Below are positions 1 to 5,742 of a DNA stretch of 10,139 nt, piece by piece. Source of the DNA: Galbibacter sp035306585 (GTDB lineage: Bacteria > Bacteroidota > Bacteroidia > Flavobacteriales > Flavobacteriaceae); NCBI RefSeq assembly GCF_035306585.1, contig NZ_DATGNU010000038.1:1-10139 (forward strand), given 5' to 3'. The notes under the pieces are model-generated. The model was given only the letters and a program-made list of their open reading frames with translations. It did not search any database and was not told where the DNA came from. The position numbers and the translations under genes are program-made. Numbering within the stretch: the stretch's first letter is position 1; each line of letters starts with the position of its first letter.

Positions 1-732
1 GGTGGAATACTTGACGATTATCAACTAATTGGAAGTTATTCGAGAACATTTGAGAAAGCTGAAAAACTAGCGCAGCGTATCAATAAAGAAAATCTAGGTT
101 ATTCTTGTAAGGCATATGAATCGATCACAGAAATCATAGCCCTCAAGCCTGATTATATTTTAGAATCAGCAGCGCCAGTTGCCCTGCGTGAATTAGCTTT
201 GCCAGCGTTAGCGAATGGTTCATCTATTGTAACACTTTCCATTGGAGCTTTGGCCGATGAGGAGTTCTATAAACAAGTACAAGATACCGCAAAGAAAAAC
301 GGAACAAGAGTACATCTCGTCTCCGGATCGATCGGAGGATTTGATGTTCTTCGTACAGCTTCTCTAATGGGAGATTGCGAAGTTACCTTCGACACAGAGA
401 AAAGCCCAAAATCGTTGCGTTCCACCAGTGTCTATGAACCAATCCTTGAAACCCAGACCAAGAAGGTTTTTTCAGGGAATGCTAAGGAAGCAATCGCTTT
501 GTTTCCGACAAAAGTGAACGTTGCTGTGGCAGCATCACTTGCTTCGGTTGGACCTGATAATATAAAAGTATCGGTGACCTCGGTCCCAGATTATATAGGG
601 GATGATCACCGAATAGAACTTAGAAATGAAGAAGTGCATGCTGTTGTCGATGTTTATAGCAAGACCTCTAAAATTGCCGGATGGAGTGTGGTGAATACCT
701 TACGAAATATTACCTCACCCATTGTATTCTGA
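1..732 (+). CDS. Aspartate dehydrogenase-like protein, 5'-truncated by the window edge
   Basis: The reading frame is open from base 1 and ends with TGA at 730-732, giving 243 residues. Aspartate dehydrogenases are usually about 265-270 residues, so roughly the first 20, including the Rossmann glycine motif, lie outside the window. The visible part has the end of the N-terminal NAD(P)-binding domain (LESAAPVALRELALPAL at about residues 55-71), then the family signatures SIGALADEEF and VSGSIGGFDVLR and the C-terminal DUF108-type domain. The His in GDDHRIEL is the likely counterpart of the conserved active-site His. Known members oxidise L-aspartate with NAD(P)+ to iminoaspartate, which hydrolyses to oxaloacetate and ammonia, or can feed NAD synthesis. 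No NAD-synthesis gene is visible nearby, so the physiological role is open. The gene's 3' end overlaps the convergent dehydrogenase-like gene by 18 bases. The family call is firm; the substrate is inferred. Confidence 0.88.
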   Translation, partial: GGILDDYQLIGSYSRTFEKAEKLAQRINKENLGYSCKAYESITEIIALKPDYILESAAPVALRELALPALANGSSIVTLSIGALADEEFYKQVQDTAKKNGTRVHLVSGSIGGFDVLRTASLMGDCEVTFDTEKSPKSLRSTSVYEPILETQTKKVFSGNAKEAIALFPTKVNVAVAASLASVGPDNIKVSVTSVPDYIGDDHRIELRNEEVHAVVDVYSKTSKIAGWSVVNTLRNITSPIVF

Positions 733-1620
733 TAAATTCGCCAACACCTTTTCACTTAATCTAATATAGGCTTGTTTGGTGCGACCCACAGAGACCTCCA
801 TACAGCGTACATTAGGGTGATTTATAAGCTTTTTATCGCCAAGAGCACCTACGGTGTCGCAATAACAACGATTGTCTGCTTCGAGCCACCCTTTAAAGGG
901 TTCCATATCCCAAGCAGGAGAGAGTCCTGTGTTAAATAATATTTTGTGATTACCCAGGCTCTTGAATTCTGATTCATGCAAAAGAACGGTGTTTTTATTA
1001 AGACAACACAGGATGACTTCATTTTCTGATAACAGTGCATGAAGGTGTTGGAAGGTATAACCTTTGGACTTAGCTGTTTGTTTTTCGCTTCGTGCGAAAT
1101 AAGAGATCTCCGCGCCGAAAAACTTTAAAGCATCGGCAATCATGCCTCCTGAGGTACCTAGTCCGACAATTCCGACTTTGAGCCCTGTGATTTCTCTGGC
1201 GGCTCCATCCCAAGGTTTTTCTGGATGACCATTTTTATCAGTTCCAAAACCATGCAAACAACGAACAAGTTCGCTTACCACATATTCCACTACACCTTCA
1301 TCACCGTAGTCTCGGATGCCAGTAACTTTGATTCCTCGCTCATTGGCGTAGAGAATATCCACATTGGCTGTTTCTGGAGAATATAATGAACAACACATAC
1401 CGATGTACACGACATTAGGACATTTCTCAAGAATATTTTTGTTTAGGGTGGAGGTATAGCTTAAAAGCACCGCATCCGCATCGGAGATGCGGTCAATAAT
1501 TTGCTGGTCATCCTTTGGGATATCCCTAAATAAAATAACTTCTTCTGCAAACTCTTGAAGCTTAAGCTCGGCCGATGGGATGAGATCCAGTGGTTCAATC
1601 CCTACTAATTTCTTAAACAT
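715..1620 (-). CDS. D-2-hydroxyacid dehydrogenase-fold NAD(P)-binding protein with degenerate active site
   Basis: The protein has 301 residues and starts with ATG at 1618-1620. It has a catalytic-type N-terminal region, then a Rossmann domain with the motif G153-L-G-T-S-G158 inside KVGIVGLGTSGGMIADALKFF, and a C-terminal region resembling that of the D-isomer 2-hydroxyacid dehydrogenases. The acidic residue expected after the second Rossmann strand is replaced by a segment with Arg (YFAR, about 174-177), which suggests NADP(H) rather than NAD(H). The family's catalytic residues are not conserved. NTGLSP (230-235) stands where N-T-x-R-G is usual, and MEVSVGRT (274-281) stands where T-P-H-x-x-G-x-T is usual, so Arg becomes Leu233 and His becomes Val276. 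The usual Glu is also not evident, though Asp262 is near its place. The protein may be a divergent reductase or a non-catalytic NADP-binding protein. It has its own promoter and overlaps the convergent aspartate dehydrogenase gene. The fold is confident; the function is unknown. Confidence 0.87.
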   Translation of the reverse strand: MFKKLVGIEPLDLIPSAELKLQEFAEEVILFRDIPKDDQQIIDRISDADAVLLSYTSTLNKNILEKCPNVVYIGMCCSLYSPETANVDILYANERGIKVTGIRDYGDEGVVEYVVSELVRCLHGFGTDKNGHPEKPWDGAAREITGLKVGIVGLGTSGGMIADALKFFGAEISYFARSEKQTAKSKGYTFQHLHALLSENEVILCCLNKNTVLLHESEFKSLGNHKILFNTGLSPAWDMEPFKGWLEADNRCYCDTVGALGDKKLINHPNVRCMEVSVGRTKQAYIRLSEKVLANLSEYNG

Positions 1621-1645
1621 ACTACTTAACTTGAAAATGAATCAA

Positions 1646-1677
1646 CAAAAGTAAGTAATAGTTTTTTGAAAAATCAA
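1646..1677 (-). promoter_or_regulatory. Bacteroidota-type promoter for the dehydrogenase-like gene
   Basis: Read on the minus strand there is TTG (1677-1675), a 21-base spacer and TACTTTTG (1653-1646). This matches the Bacteroidota consensus TTG-N17-23-TAnnTTTG. Transcription would start near 1640, leaving about 20 bases of leader before the ATG at 1620. The match is by eye and the -33 element is only three bases long. Confidence 0.5.
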
Positions 1678-1701
1678 TGTGCTGTAGGCGACTTAAGTGG
1701 T

Positions 1702-1737
1702 TAAAAAAGAAAAAGCCTGACACACGGCCAGACTTTT
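1702..1737 (-). terminator. Rho-independent terminator of pnp
   Basis: On the minus strand AAAAGTCTG (1737-1729) pairs with CAGGCTTTT (1719-1711), a 9-bp stem with one G-U pair and a 9-base loop. It is followed by T-rich sequence running to 1702. The hairpin begins 28 bases after the pnp stop codon. Confidence 0.75.
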
Positions 1738-1765
1738 CACACACTTTAAAATTAACATGAATTGT

Positions 1766-3976
1766 TTAGTCTCTTCGAGGCTTTCTATCTTTATCACCAC
1801 CTCTACGGTCATTATTAGACCTATGGCGATTATCAGAGTTTCTTTCCCGTTCCACATACCCTTCAGGTTTTGGTAAAACGGCTTTTCTAGAAACTTTTTC
1901 TTTTCGTGTTTTAGGATCAACCCCAAAGTATTTCACTTCAAAAACATCCCCTATTTTAATCACATCAGTCACATTATTGGTGCGATCCCATGCCAGTTCT
2001 GAGATATGTAAAAGAACTTCATTTCCTGGGGCCTTTGAATATTCTACAACAGCACCAAAATCCAGTAATTTAATAACTTTTACCTCGTAAACATCTCCTT
2101 TGGTTGGTTTGAACGTAATGGCGTCTATTTTTGCAAGTACTGCATTGATTCCATCCTGGTCAGTACCTAGAATTTCAACGACTCCTTTATCGCCAACCTC
2201 CTCGATAACGATCTCTGTGTTAGTTTCTTTTTGCAATTCTTGAATTACCTTCCCTCCAGGACCAATTAACGCTCCGATGTAATCTCCAGGGATAGTAACT
2301 GAAACCATTTTTGGAGCATGTGCTTTTACTTGTTCGTTTGGTGTCGCAATGGTATCGGTTAATTTTCCAAGAATATGTAGTCTTCCTTCTCTTGCTTGTG
2401 CCAAAGCATTTTCAAGAATTTCATAAGAAAGTCCTTTGATTTTGATATCCATTTGGCAGGCTGTAATACCATCTTCAGTACCAGTTACTTTAAAGTCCAT
2501 ATCACCTAAGTGATCTTCATCCCCAAGGATATCTGATAATACAGCGTACTTCTCACCATCCGTAATAAGCCCCATGGCAATACCTGAAACTGGTTTCTTT
2601 AGTTGAATACCGGCATCCATAAGCGCCATTGTTCCAGCACAAACCGTTGCCATAGAGGATGAACCATTGGATTCTAAGACTTCCGATACTACACGAACAG
2701 TGTAAGGACAATCCTCAGGAATCATGTTCTTAAGGGCCCGTTGTGCAAGGTTTCCATGTCCTACCTCTCTACGAGAAGTTCCTCTAAGTGGACGCGCCTC
2801 TCCAGTGGAGAATGGCGGGAAATTATAGTGTAAATAGAAACGCTCCTCAGACTGCTCCGTAGGAAGATCTATTACGTTGGCTTGTTTTGAAGTACCTAAG
2901 GTAACTGTAGCAAGTGCCTGAGTTTCCCCTCTAGTAAAGATCGATGATCCATGAGTAGAAGGAAGATAATCTACCTCACACCAGATAGGTCGGATATCCG
3001 TAGTTTTTCTGCCATCCAAACGAATGTTCTCGTCTAAGATAAGATTTCTAACCGCTTCTTTTTGAGACTTGGCAAAATATTTATTGATAAGCTCTTCTTT
3101 CTCTTCCAGTTCCTCTTCGCTATACCATGCTGCAATCTCTTCTTTAATTAATCCGAATTTCTCACCGCGCTCCTGTTTAGTAGTATCCTCTTTAGCAACA
3201 GCATAACATCTATCGTATGCAAAGGTGTGAATTTTAGCTTCTAATTCAGCGTCTTCAAGCTCTGGTTCATATTCACGGACTTCCTTTTTACCAACTTTTT
3301 CTACAAGTCTTTTCTGAGCCTCTATTTGGACTTTAATCGCCTCATGAGCCACTTTAATGGCTTCTGTCATTTCTTGCTCTGAAACCTCTAACATCTCACC
3401 CTCAACCATGGCAACAGAATCCTCAGAGGCTCCAACCATAATATCCATATCAGCCTTTTCTAATTGTGTTTTGCTTGGGTTGATGATAAATTTGCCGTCC
3501 ACACGAGCAACTCTTACCTCTGAAATAGGGTATTCAAAAGGAATATCAGATAATTGAATACACGCAGATGCTGCCAAACCAGCTAAGGCGTCTGGCATCA
3601 CATTGTCATCGCTTGACATGAGTTGAATCATCACCTGAGTCTCAGCGTGATAATCCTTTGGAAATAATGGACGCAATACACGATCCACCAAACGCATCGT
3701 TAGCACCTCGCGATCGCTCGGTCTAGCTTCACGCTTAAAAAAGCCACCAGGGAAGCGACCTGCGGCTGCAAATTTTTCACGGTAATCTACCGTTAAGGGT
3801 AAAAAGTCAATCCCAGGGTTTGCCGTTCTGGCAGAAACCACTGTTGCTAAAAGCATTGCGTTACCCATACGAATTACGACAGAACCATCAGCTTGTTTTG
3901 CTAATTTTCCCGTTTCTAGTGAAATGGTCCTACCATCTCCTAAATCAATAATTTCTTGTTTTACTTCAGGAATCAT
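1766..3976 (-). CDS. pnp: Polynucleotide phosphorylase
   Basis: PNPase is a trimeric 3'-5' exoribonuclease that phosphorolyses RNA to nucleoside diphosphates and takes part in mRNA decay. The protein has 736 residues, slightly longer than the usual 700-720. Domains in order are first RNase PH-like core (about 14-145), helical linker (about 240-310), second RNase PH core (about 320-550), KH domain (about 557-620, GxxG loop GPGG at 572-575) and S1 domain (about 626-697). Active-site motifs are intact: TSRREVGHGN (400-409), ESNGSSSMATVCAG (435-448) and DILGDEDHLGDMDF (482-495) with metal-binding Asp486 and Asp492. After the S1 domain a tail from about 704 to 736 is very rich in Arg, Asp, Asn and Lys and is probably disordered and RNA-binding. 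The ATG start is preceded by an A-rich stretch without Shine-Dalgarno sequence and yields the usual N-terminus (LGDGRTISLETGKLAKQADG). rpsO lies upstream, separated by its own terminator. Confidence 0.98.
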   Translation of the reverse strand: MIPEVKQEIIDLGDGRTISLETGKLAKQADGSVVIRMGNAMLLATVVSARTANPGIDFLPLTVDYREKFAAAGRFPGGFFKREARPSDREVLTMRLVDRVLRPLFPKDYHAETQVMIQLMSSDDNVMPDALAGLAASACIQLSDIPFEYPISEVRVARVDGKFIINPSKTQLEKADMDIMVGASEDSVAMVEGEMLEVSEQEMTEAIKVAHEAIKVQIEAQKRLVEKVGKKEVREYEPELEDAELEAKIHTFAYDRCYAVAKEDTTKQERGEKFGLIKEEIAAWYSEEELEEKEELINKYFAKSQKEAVRNLILDENIRLDGRKTTDIRPIWCEVDYLPSTHGSSIFTRGETQALATVTLGTSKQANVIDLPTEQSEERFYLHYNFPPFSTGEARPLRGTSRREVGHGNLAQRALKNMIPEDCPYTVRVVSEVLESNGSSSMATVCAGTMALMDAGIQLKKPVSGIAMGLITDGEKYAVLSDILGDEDHLGDMDFKVTGTEDGITACQMDIKIKGLSYEILENALAQAREGRLHILGKLTDTIATPNEQVKAHAPKMVSVTIPGDYIGALIGPGGKVIQELQKETNTEIVIEEVGDKGVVEILGTDQDGINAVLAKIDAITFKPTKGDVYEVKVIKLLDFGAVVEYSKAPGNEVLLHISELAWDRTNNVTDVIKIGDVFEVKYFGVDPKTRKEKVSRKAVLPKPEGYVERERNSDNRHRSNNDRRGGDKDRKPRRD

Positions 3977-3992
3977 TTAGTTTTTTTATTGC

Positions 3993-4020
3993 TCCGCTCC
4001 ATGGAATTTATAGTAGCGGA
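3993..4020 (-). repeat. Inverted repeat close to the pnp start
   Basis: TCCGCT (3993-3998) and AGCGGA (4015-4020) are perfect 6-base inverted arms around 16 bases. In the transcript the hairpin would end 16 bases before the pnp ATG, placing it next to the ribosome-landing region. The stem is short, so a regulatory role is only suggested. Confidence 0.4.
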
Positions 4021-4038
4021 ATGTTAAACAATGGGCAC

Positions 4039-4054
4039 CCGTGAAATTTCACGG
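4039..4054. repeat. Perfect 16-bp palindrome upstream of pnp
   Basis: CCGTGAAATTTCACGG is identical to its reverse complement over all 16 bases. It lies 62 bases upstream of the pnp start codon. It could be a binding site for a dimeric regulator, or in RNA a 6-bp hairpin with an AAUU tetraloop. The sequence gives no evidence of which protein, if any, binds it. Confidence 0.6.
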
Positions 4055-4113
4055 CCGAGTTGTGTTGTAGTTGTTATTACCCAATGAAAAACTAGTTGTC
4101 TAAGCTTTTTTGT

Positions 4114-4142
4114 TAACCACTTACTGTCCCAGGTTGTGGTTA
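4114..4142 (-). repeat. Inverted repeat in the pnp upstream region
   Basis: TAACCAC (4114-4120) and GTGGTTA (4136-4142) form a perfect 7-bp stem around a 15-base loop. It lies just downstream of the candidate pnp promoter, so it would form near the 5' end of the mRNA. Known PNPase leaders in enterobacteria carry hairpins used in autoregulation; applying that here is inference. Confidence 0.4.
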
Positions 4143-4174
4143 TGCGAACATTGAATTCTCTATAATGAGAAAAT

Positions 4175-4182
4175 CAAAAGTA
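4175..4182 (-). promoter_or_regulatory. Candidate -7 promoter element for pnp
   Basis: TACTTTTG on the minus strand matches the Bacteroidota -7 box TAnnTTTG and is identical to that of the promoter at 1646. No TTG is found at the expected upstream distance. Use of this site would give pnp a 5' leader of about 190 bases containing three inverted repeats. Confidence 0.35.
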
Positions 4183-4230
4183 TGCCATTATTGATAAAAC
4201 GGCTAAAAAAAACACAAAAAAATATACAAT

Positions 4231-4260
4231 TAAGTAAAAAGGGAGCAAATAGCTCCCTTT
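4231..4260 (-). terminator. Rho-independent terminator of rpsO
   Basis: On the minus strand AAAGGGAGC (4260-4252) pairs perfectly with GCTCCCTTT (4246-4238) around a 5-base loop. A short run of T follows (4240-4236, then ACTTAA). The hairpin starts only 5 bases after the rpsO stop codon. It separates rpsO from pnp, which are often co-transcribed in other bacteria. Confidence 0.85.
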
Positions 4261-4265
4261 ATAAT

Positions 4266-4535
4266 TTACTTTCTTAATCCTAATTCTTTGATGATAGCTC
4301 GATATCTTGTAATATCTTTCTTCTTCAAATAATCAAGTAGGCTTCTTCTTTTACCTACCAACCTAACTAATGAACGCTCTGTGTTAAAATCTTTTTGATT
4401 GTTTTTCAGGTGTTCTGTTAAGTGTTTAATTCTGTGTGTGAACAAGGCAATTTGTCCTTCTGCAGATCCAGTGTTGTTTTCACTTCCACCGTGTTTTTTG
4501 AAAATCTCTGCTTTTACCTCTTTTGATAAATACAT
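4266..4535 (-). CDS. rpsO: 30S ribosomal protein S15
   Basis: The product has 89 residues, the normal S15 length. S15 binds the central domain of 16S rRNA early in 30S assembly and contributes to intersubunit bridging. The family pattern is complete: N-terminal helix with FKKHGGSENNTGSAEGQIA (12-30), the rRNA-contacting segment THRIKHLTEHLKNNQKDF, then SLVRLVGKRRSLLDYLKKKD and the basic C-terminus LGLRK. The ATG at 4535 gives the standard start MYLSKEVKAEIF; no Shine-Dalgarno sequence precedes it. A promoter-like box and a leader hairpin lie upstream and a terminator directly downstream, so it is probably a single-gene transcript, with pnp as the next gene on the strand. Confidence 0.98.
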   Translation of the reverse strand: MYLSKEVKAEIFKKHGGSENNTGSAEGQIALFTHRIKHLTEHLKNNQKDFNTERSLVRLVGKRRSLLDYLKKKDITRYRAIIKELGLRK

Positions 4536-4566
4536 GCCAATATTTCTTTAAATGATTCTTATGTAT

Positions 4567-4585
4567 TTGATAGTCGATCTATCAA
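4567..4585 (-). promoter_or_regulatory. Hairpin in the rpsO leader
   Basis: TTGATAG (4567-4573) and CTATCAA (4579-4585) form a perfect 7-bp stem with a 5-base loop. If transcription starts from the box at 4591-4598, this hairpin would be at the very 5' end of the rpsO mRNA, 31 bases before the start codon. S15 represses its own mRNA through leader structures in several phyla, so this is a candidate autoregulatory or stabilising element. It matches no published S15 leader that I can name. Confidence 0.4.
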
Positions 4586-4590
4586 GGGCG

Positions 4591-4598
4591 CAAATATA
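4591..4598 (-). promoter_or_regulatory. -7 promoter element of rpsO
   Basis: The minus strand reads TATATTTG, a full match to TAnnTTTG, 55 bases upstream of the rpsO start codon. The surrounding DNA is strongly A/T-rich. No clear TTG occurs 17-23 bases further upstream, so the assignment rests on the -7 box and its position. Confidence 0.45.
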
Positions 4599-4754
4599 GT
4601 AATAATTTTATTTTTAAGGTAGAAAAATAATTAATTAATATGCGTGGATAGGGTAGAAGAATCTATTTTGTTTGGAACTTAAATTGTTGCCCGCTATACA
4701 TGGTAAGGATATTTCCCCATTAATGGCATGGGTATTTTTTCGGTGAACCAGAGG

Positions 4755-4791
4755 TCAAAAATAAACAAAAGCCCCGAGATTGGAGCCTTTG
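4755..4791 (-). terminator. Rho-independent terminator of accD
   Basis: On the minus strand CAAAGGCTCC (4791-4782) pairs with GGGGCTTTTG (4775-4766), a 10-bp stem with two G-U pairs and a 6-base loop. The T-rich segment TTTATTTTTG follows. The hairpin begins 20 bases after the accD stop codon. The rest of the rpsO-accD gap (about 4599-4754) is A/T-rich with no gene or structure that I can support. Confidence 0.75.
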
Positions 4792-4811
4792 TAGTAGATA
4801 ATGTCTTTGTA

Positions 4812-5672
4812 TTACGAAGCTCTAACGGCCTGGTTTTGTATTAAATCAATATACAGATTCACTTTGTTTTTCAAGTCTCTTCTATGGACGATAAAATCTA
4901 GGAACCCATGCTCTAATAAGAATTCGGATGTTTGAAAATCCTCAGGAAGGTCTTTACCTGTAGCTTCCTTTACTACGCGAGGCCCCGCAAAACCGATTAG
5001 TGCACCAGGCTCTGCAATATTAATATCGCCAAGCATAGCGTAGGATGCAGTAGTACCTCCAGTTGTTGGATCTGTACACAACGAAATGTATGGTATTCCA
5101 AGTTCAGAAAGTTGCGCTAATTTTGCAGAAGTCTTGGCTAGCTGCATTAGGGATAAAGCGGCTTCCATCATCCTGGCACCACCAGATTTTGAAATCATCA
5201 TAAAAGGAATTTTCTTTTTGATGGAATAATCGATCGCTCTTGCGATTTTCTCTCCGACTACACTTCCCATAGAACCTCCAATAAAAGAAAAATCCATACA
5301 AGCAATGACCAAATTTTTTCCCTTGGACTTACCTACAGCAGTTCTAACGGCATCCTTCAGTTTCGTTTTTTCCTGGGCTTGCTTCAAGCGATCAGAATAT
5401 TTTTTGGTATCGACAAAGTTAAGTGGATCTTTGGATTCTAAATTAGGATCTAGTTCCTTAAACTTATTGTCATCAAACAATATTGAAAAATATTCTTTGC
5501 TACCGATACGCACATGATAATCATCCTCTGGACTTACATAAAAGTTTTTAGCCAATTCATCAGCCTCTACAATTTTACCTGTTGGGGATTTATACCAAAG
5601 ACCAACTGGGGTGTCTTTTTTCTCTTCTGTAGCGGTTTGTATCCCTTTTTCTTTTCTTTTAAACCAAGCCAT
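4812..5672 (-). CDS. accD: Acetyl-CoA carboxylase carboxyltransferase subunit beta, lacking the Cys4 zinc ribbon
   Basis: AccD pairs with AccA to transfer the carboxyl group from carboxybiotin to acetyl-CoA, giving malonyl-CoA for fatty-acid synthesis in the cytoplasm. The product has 286 residues, within the family range. The crotonase-fold carboxyltransferase core is intact: FSFIGGSMGSVVGEKIARA (128-146), SGGARMMEA (163-171), SLCTDPTTGGTTASYA (197-212) and GFAGPRVVKEATG (227-239). The N-terminal region normally holds a Cys4 zinc ribbon. Here the equivalent segments read GLWYKSPTGKI (24-34) and YVSPEDDYHVR (45-55), so all four Cys are replaced. I chose the second ATG (5670-5672), giving MAWFKRKEKG, the usual form of the family N-terminus; an in-frame ATG two codons upstream (5678) is possible. 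fbaA lies upstream with a terminator between, and no separate accD promoter is visible. accA is not in the window. Confidence 0.96.
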   Translation of the reverse strand: MAWFKRKEKGIQTATEEKKDTPVGLWYKSPTGKIVEADELAKNFYVSPEDDYHVRIGSKEYFSILFDDNKFKELDPNLESKDPLNFVDTKKYSDRLKQAQEKTKLKDAVRTAVGKSKGKNLVIACMDFSFIGGSMGSVVGEKIARAIDYSIKKKIPFMMISKSGGARMMEAALSLMQLAKTSAKLAQLSELGIPYISLCTDPTTGGTTASYAMLGDINIAEPGALIGFAGPRVVKEATGKDLPEDFQTSEFLLEHGFLDFIVHRRDLKNKVNLYIDLIQNQAVRAS

Positions 5673-5690
5673 TGCCATATCTTATATAGA

Positions 5691-5732
5691 ATTAAAAAAG
5701 CACTAAAGCAATATCAACCGCTTTAGTGCTTT
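5691..5732 (-). terminator. Rho-independent terminator of fbaA
   Basis: On the minus strand AAAGCACTAAAGC (5732-5720) pairs perfectly over 13 bp with GCTTTAGTGCTTT (5709-5697) around a 10-base loop, followed by a T run. It begins 10 bases after the fbaA stop. It fills the whole gap before accD, so accD expression must come from read-through or from a promoter inside fbaA or within the terminator region. Confidence 0.85.
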
Positions 5733-5742
5733 CTGATGAATT

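Noticed and set aside
1693..1926. Minus-strand open frame overlapping the pnp 3' end and its terminator
   Set aside because: It is out of frame with pnp and includes the terminator hairpin; its Lys-rich N-terminus is a by-product of the basic pnp tail.
3357..3557. Plus-strand open frame antisense to pnp
   Set aside because: It lies wholly within the well-conserved pnp reading frame and is Ser/Ile-rich low complexity, typical of an antisense shadow.
4150..4167. TTGAAT and TATAAT-like words on the plus strand (around 4151 and 4161) that look like a sigma-70 promoter
   Set aside because: They are only a few bases apart, no plus-strand gene follows, and the Bacteroidota housekeeping consensus differs.
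4599..4754. Possible small gene or RNA in the rpsO-accD gap
   Set aside because: No open frame of useful size and no stable inverted repeat apart from the accD terminator; the A/T-rich runs are ordinary for this genome.
5305..5726. Plus-strand open frames antisense to accD, one with hydrophobic, Phe-rich sequence
   Set aside because: They mirror the codons of the conserved accD core, and the second runs through the fbaA terminator hairpin; no start context or homology is visible.
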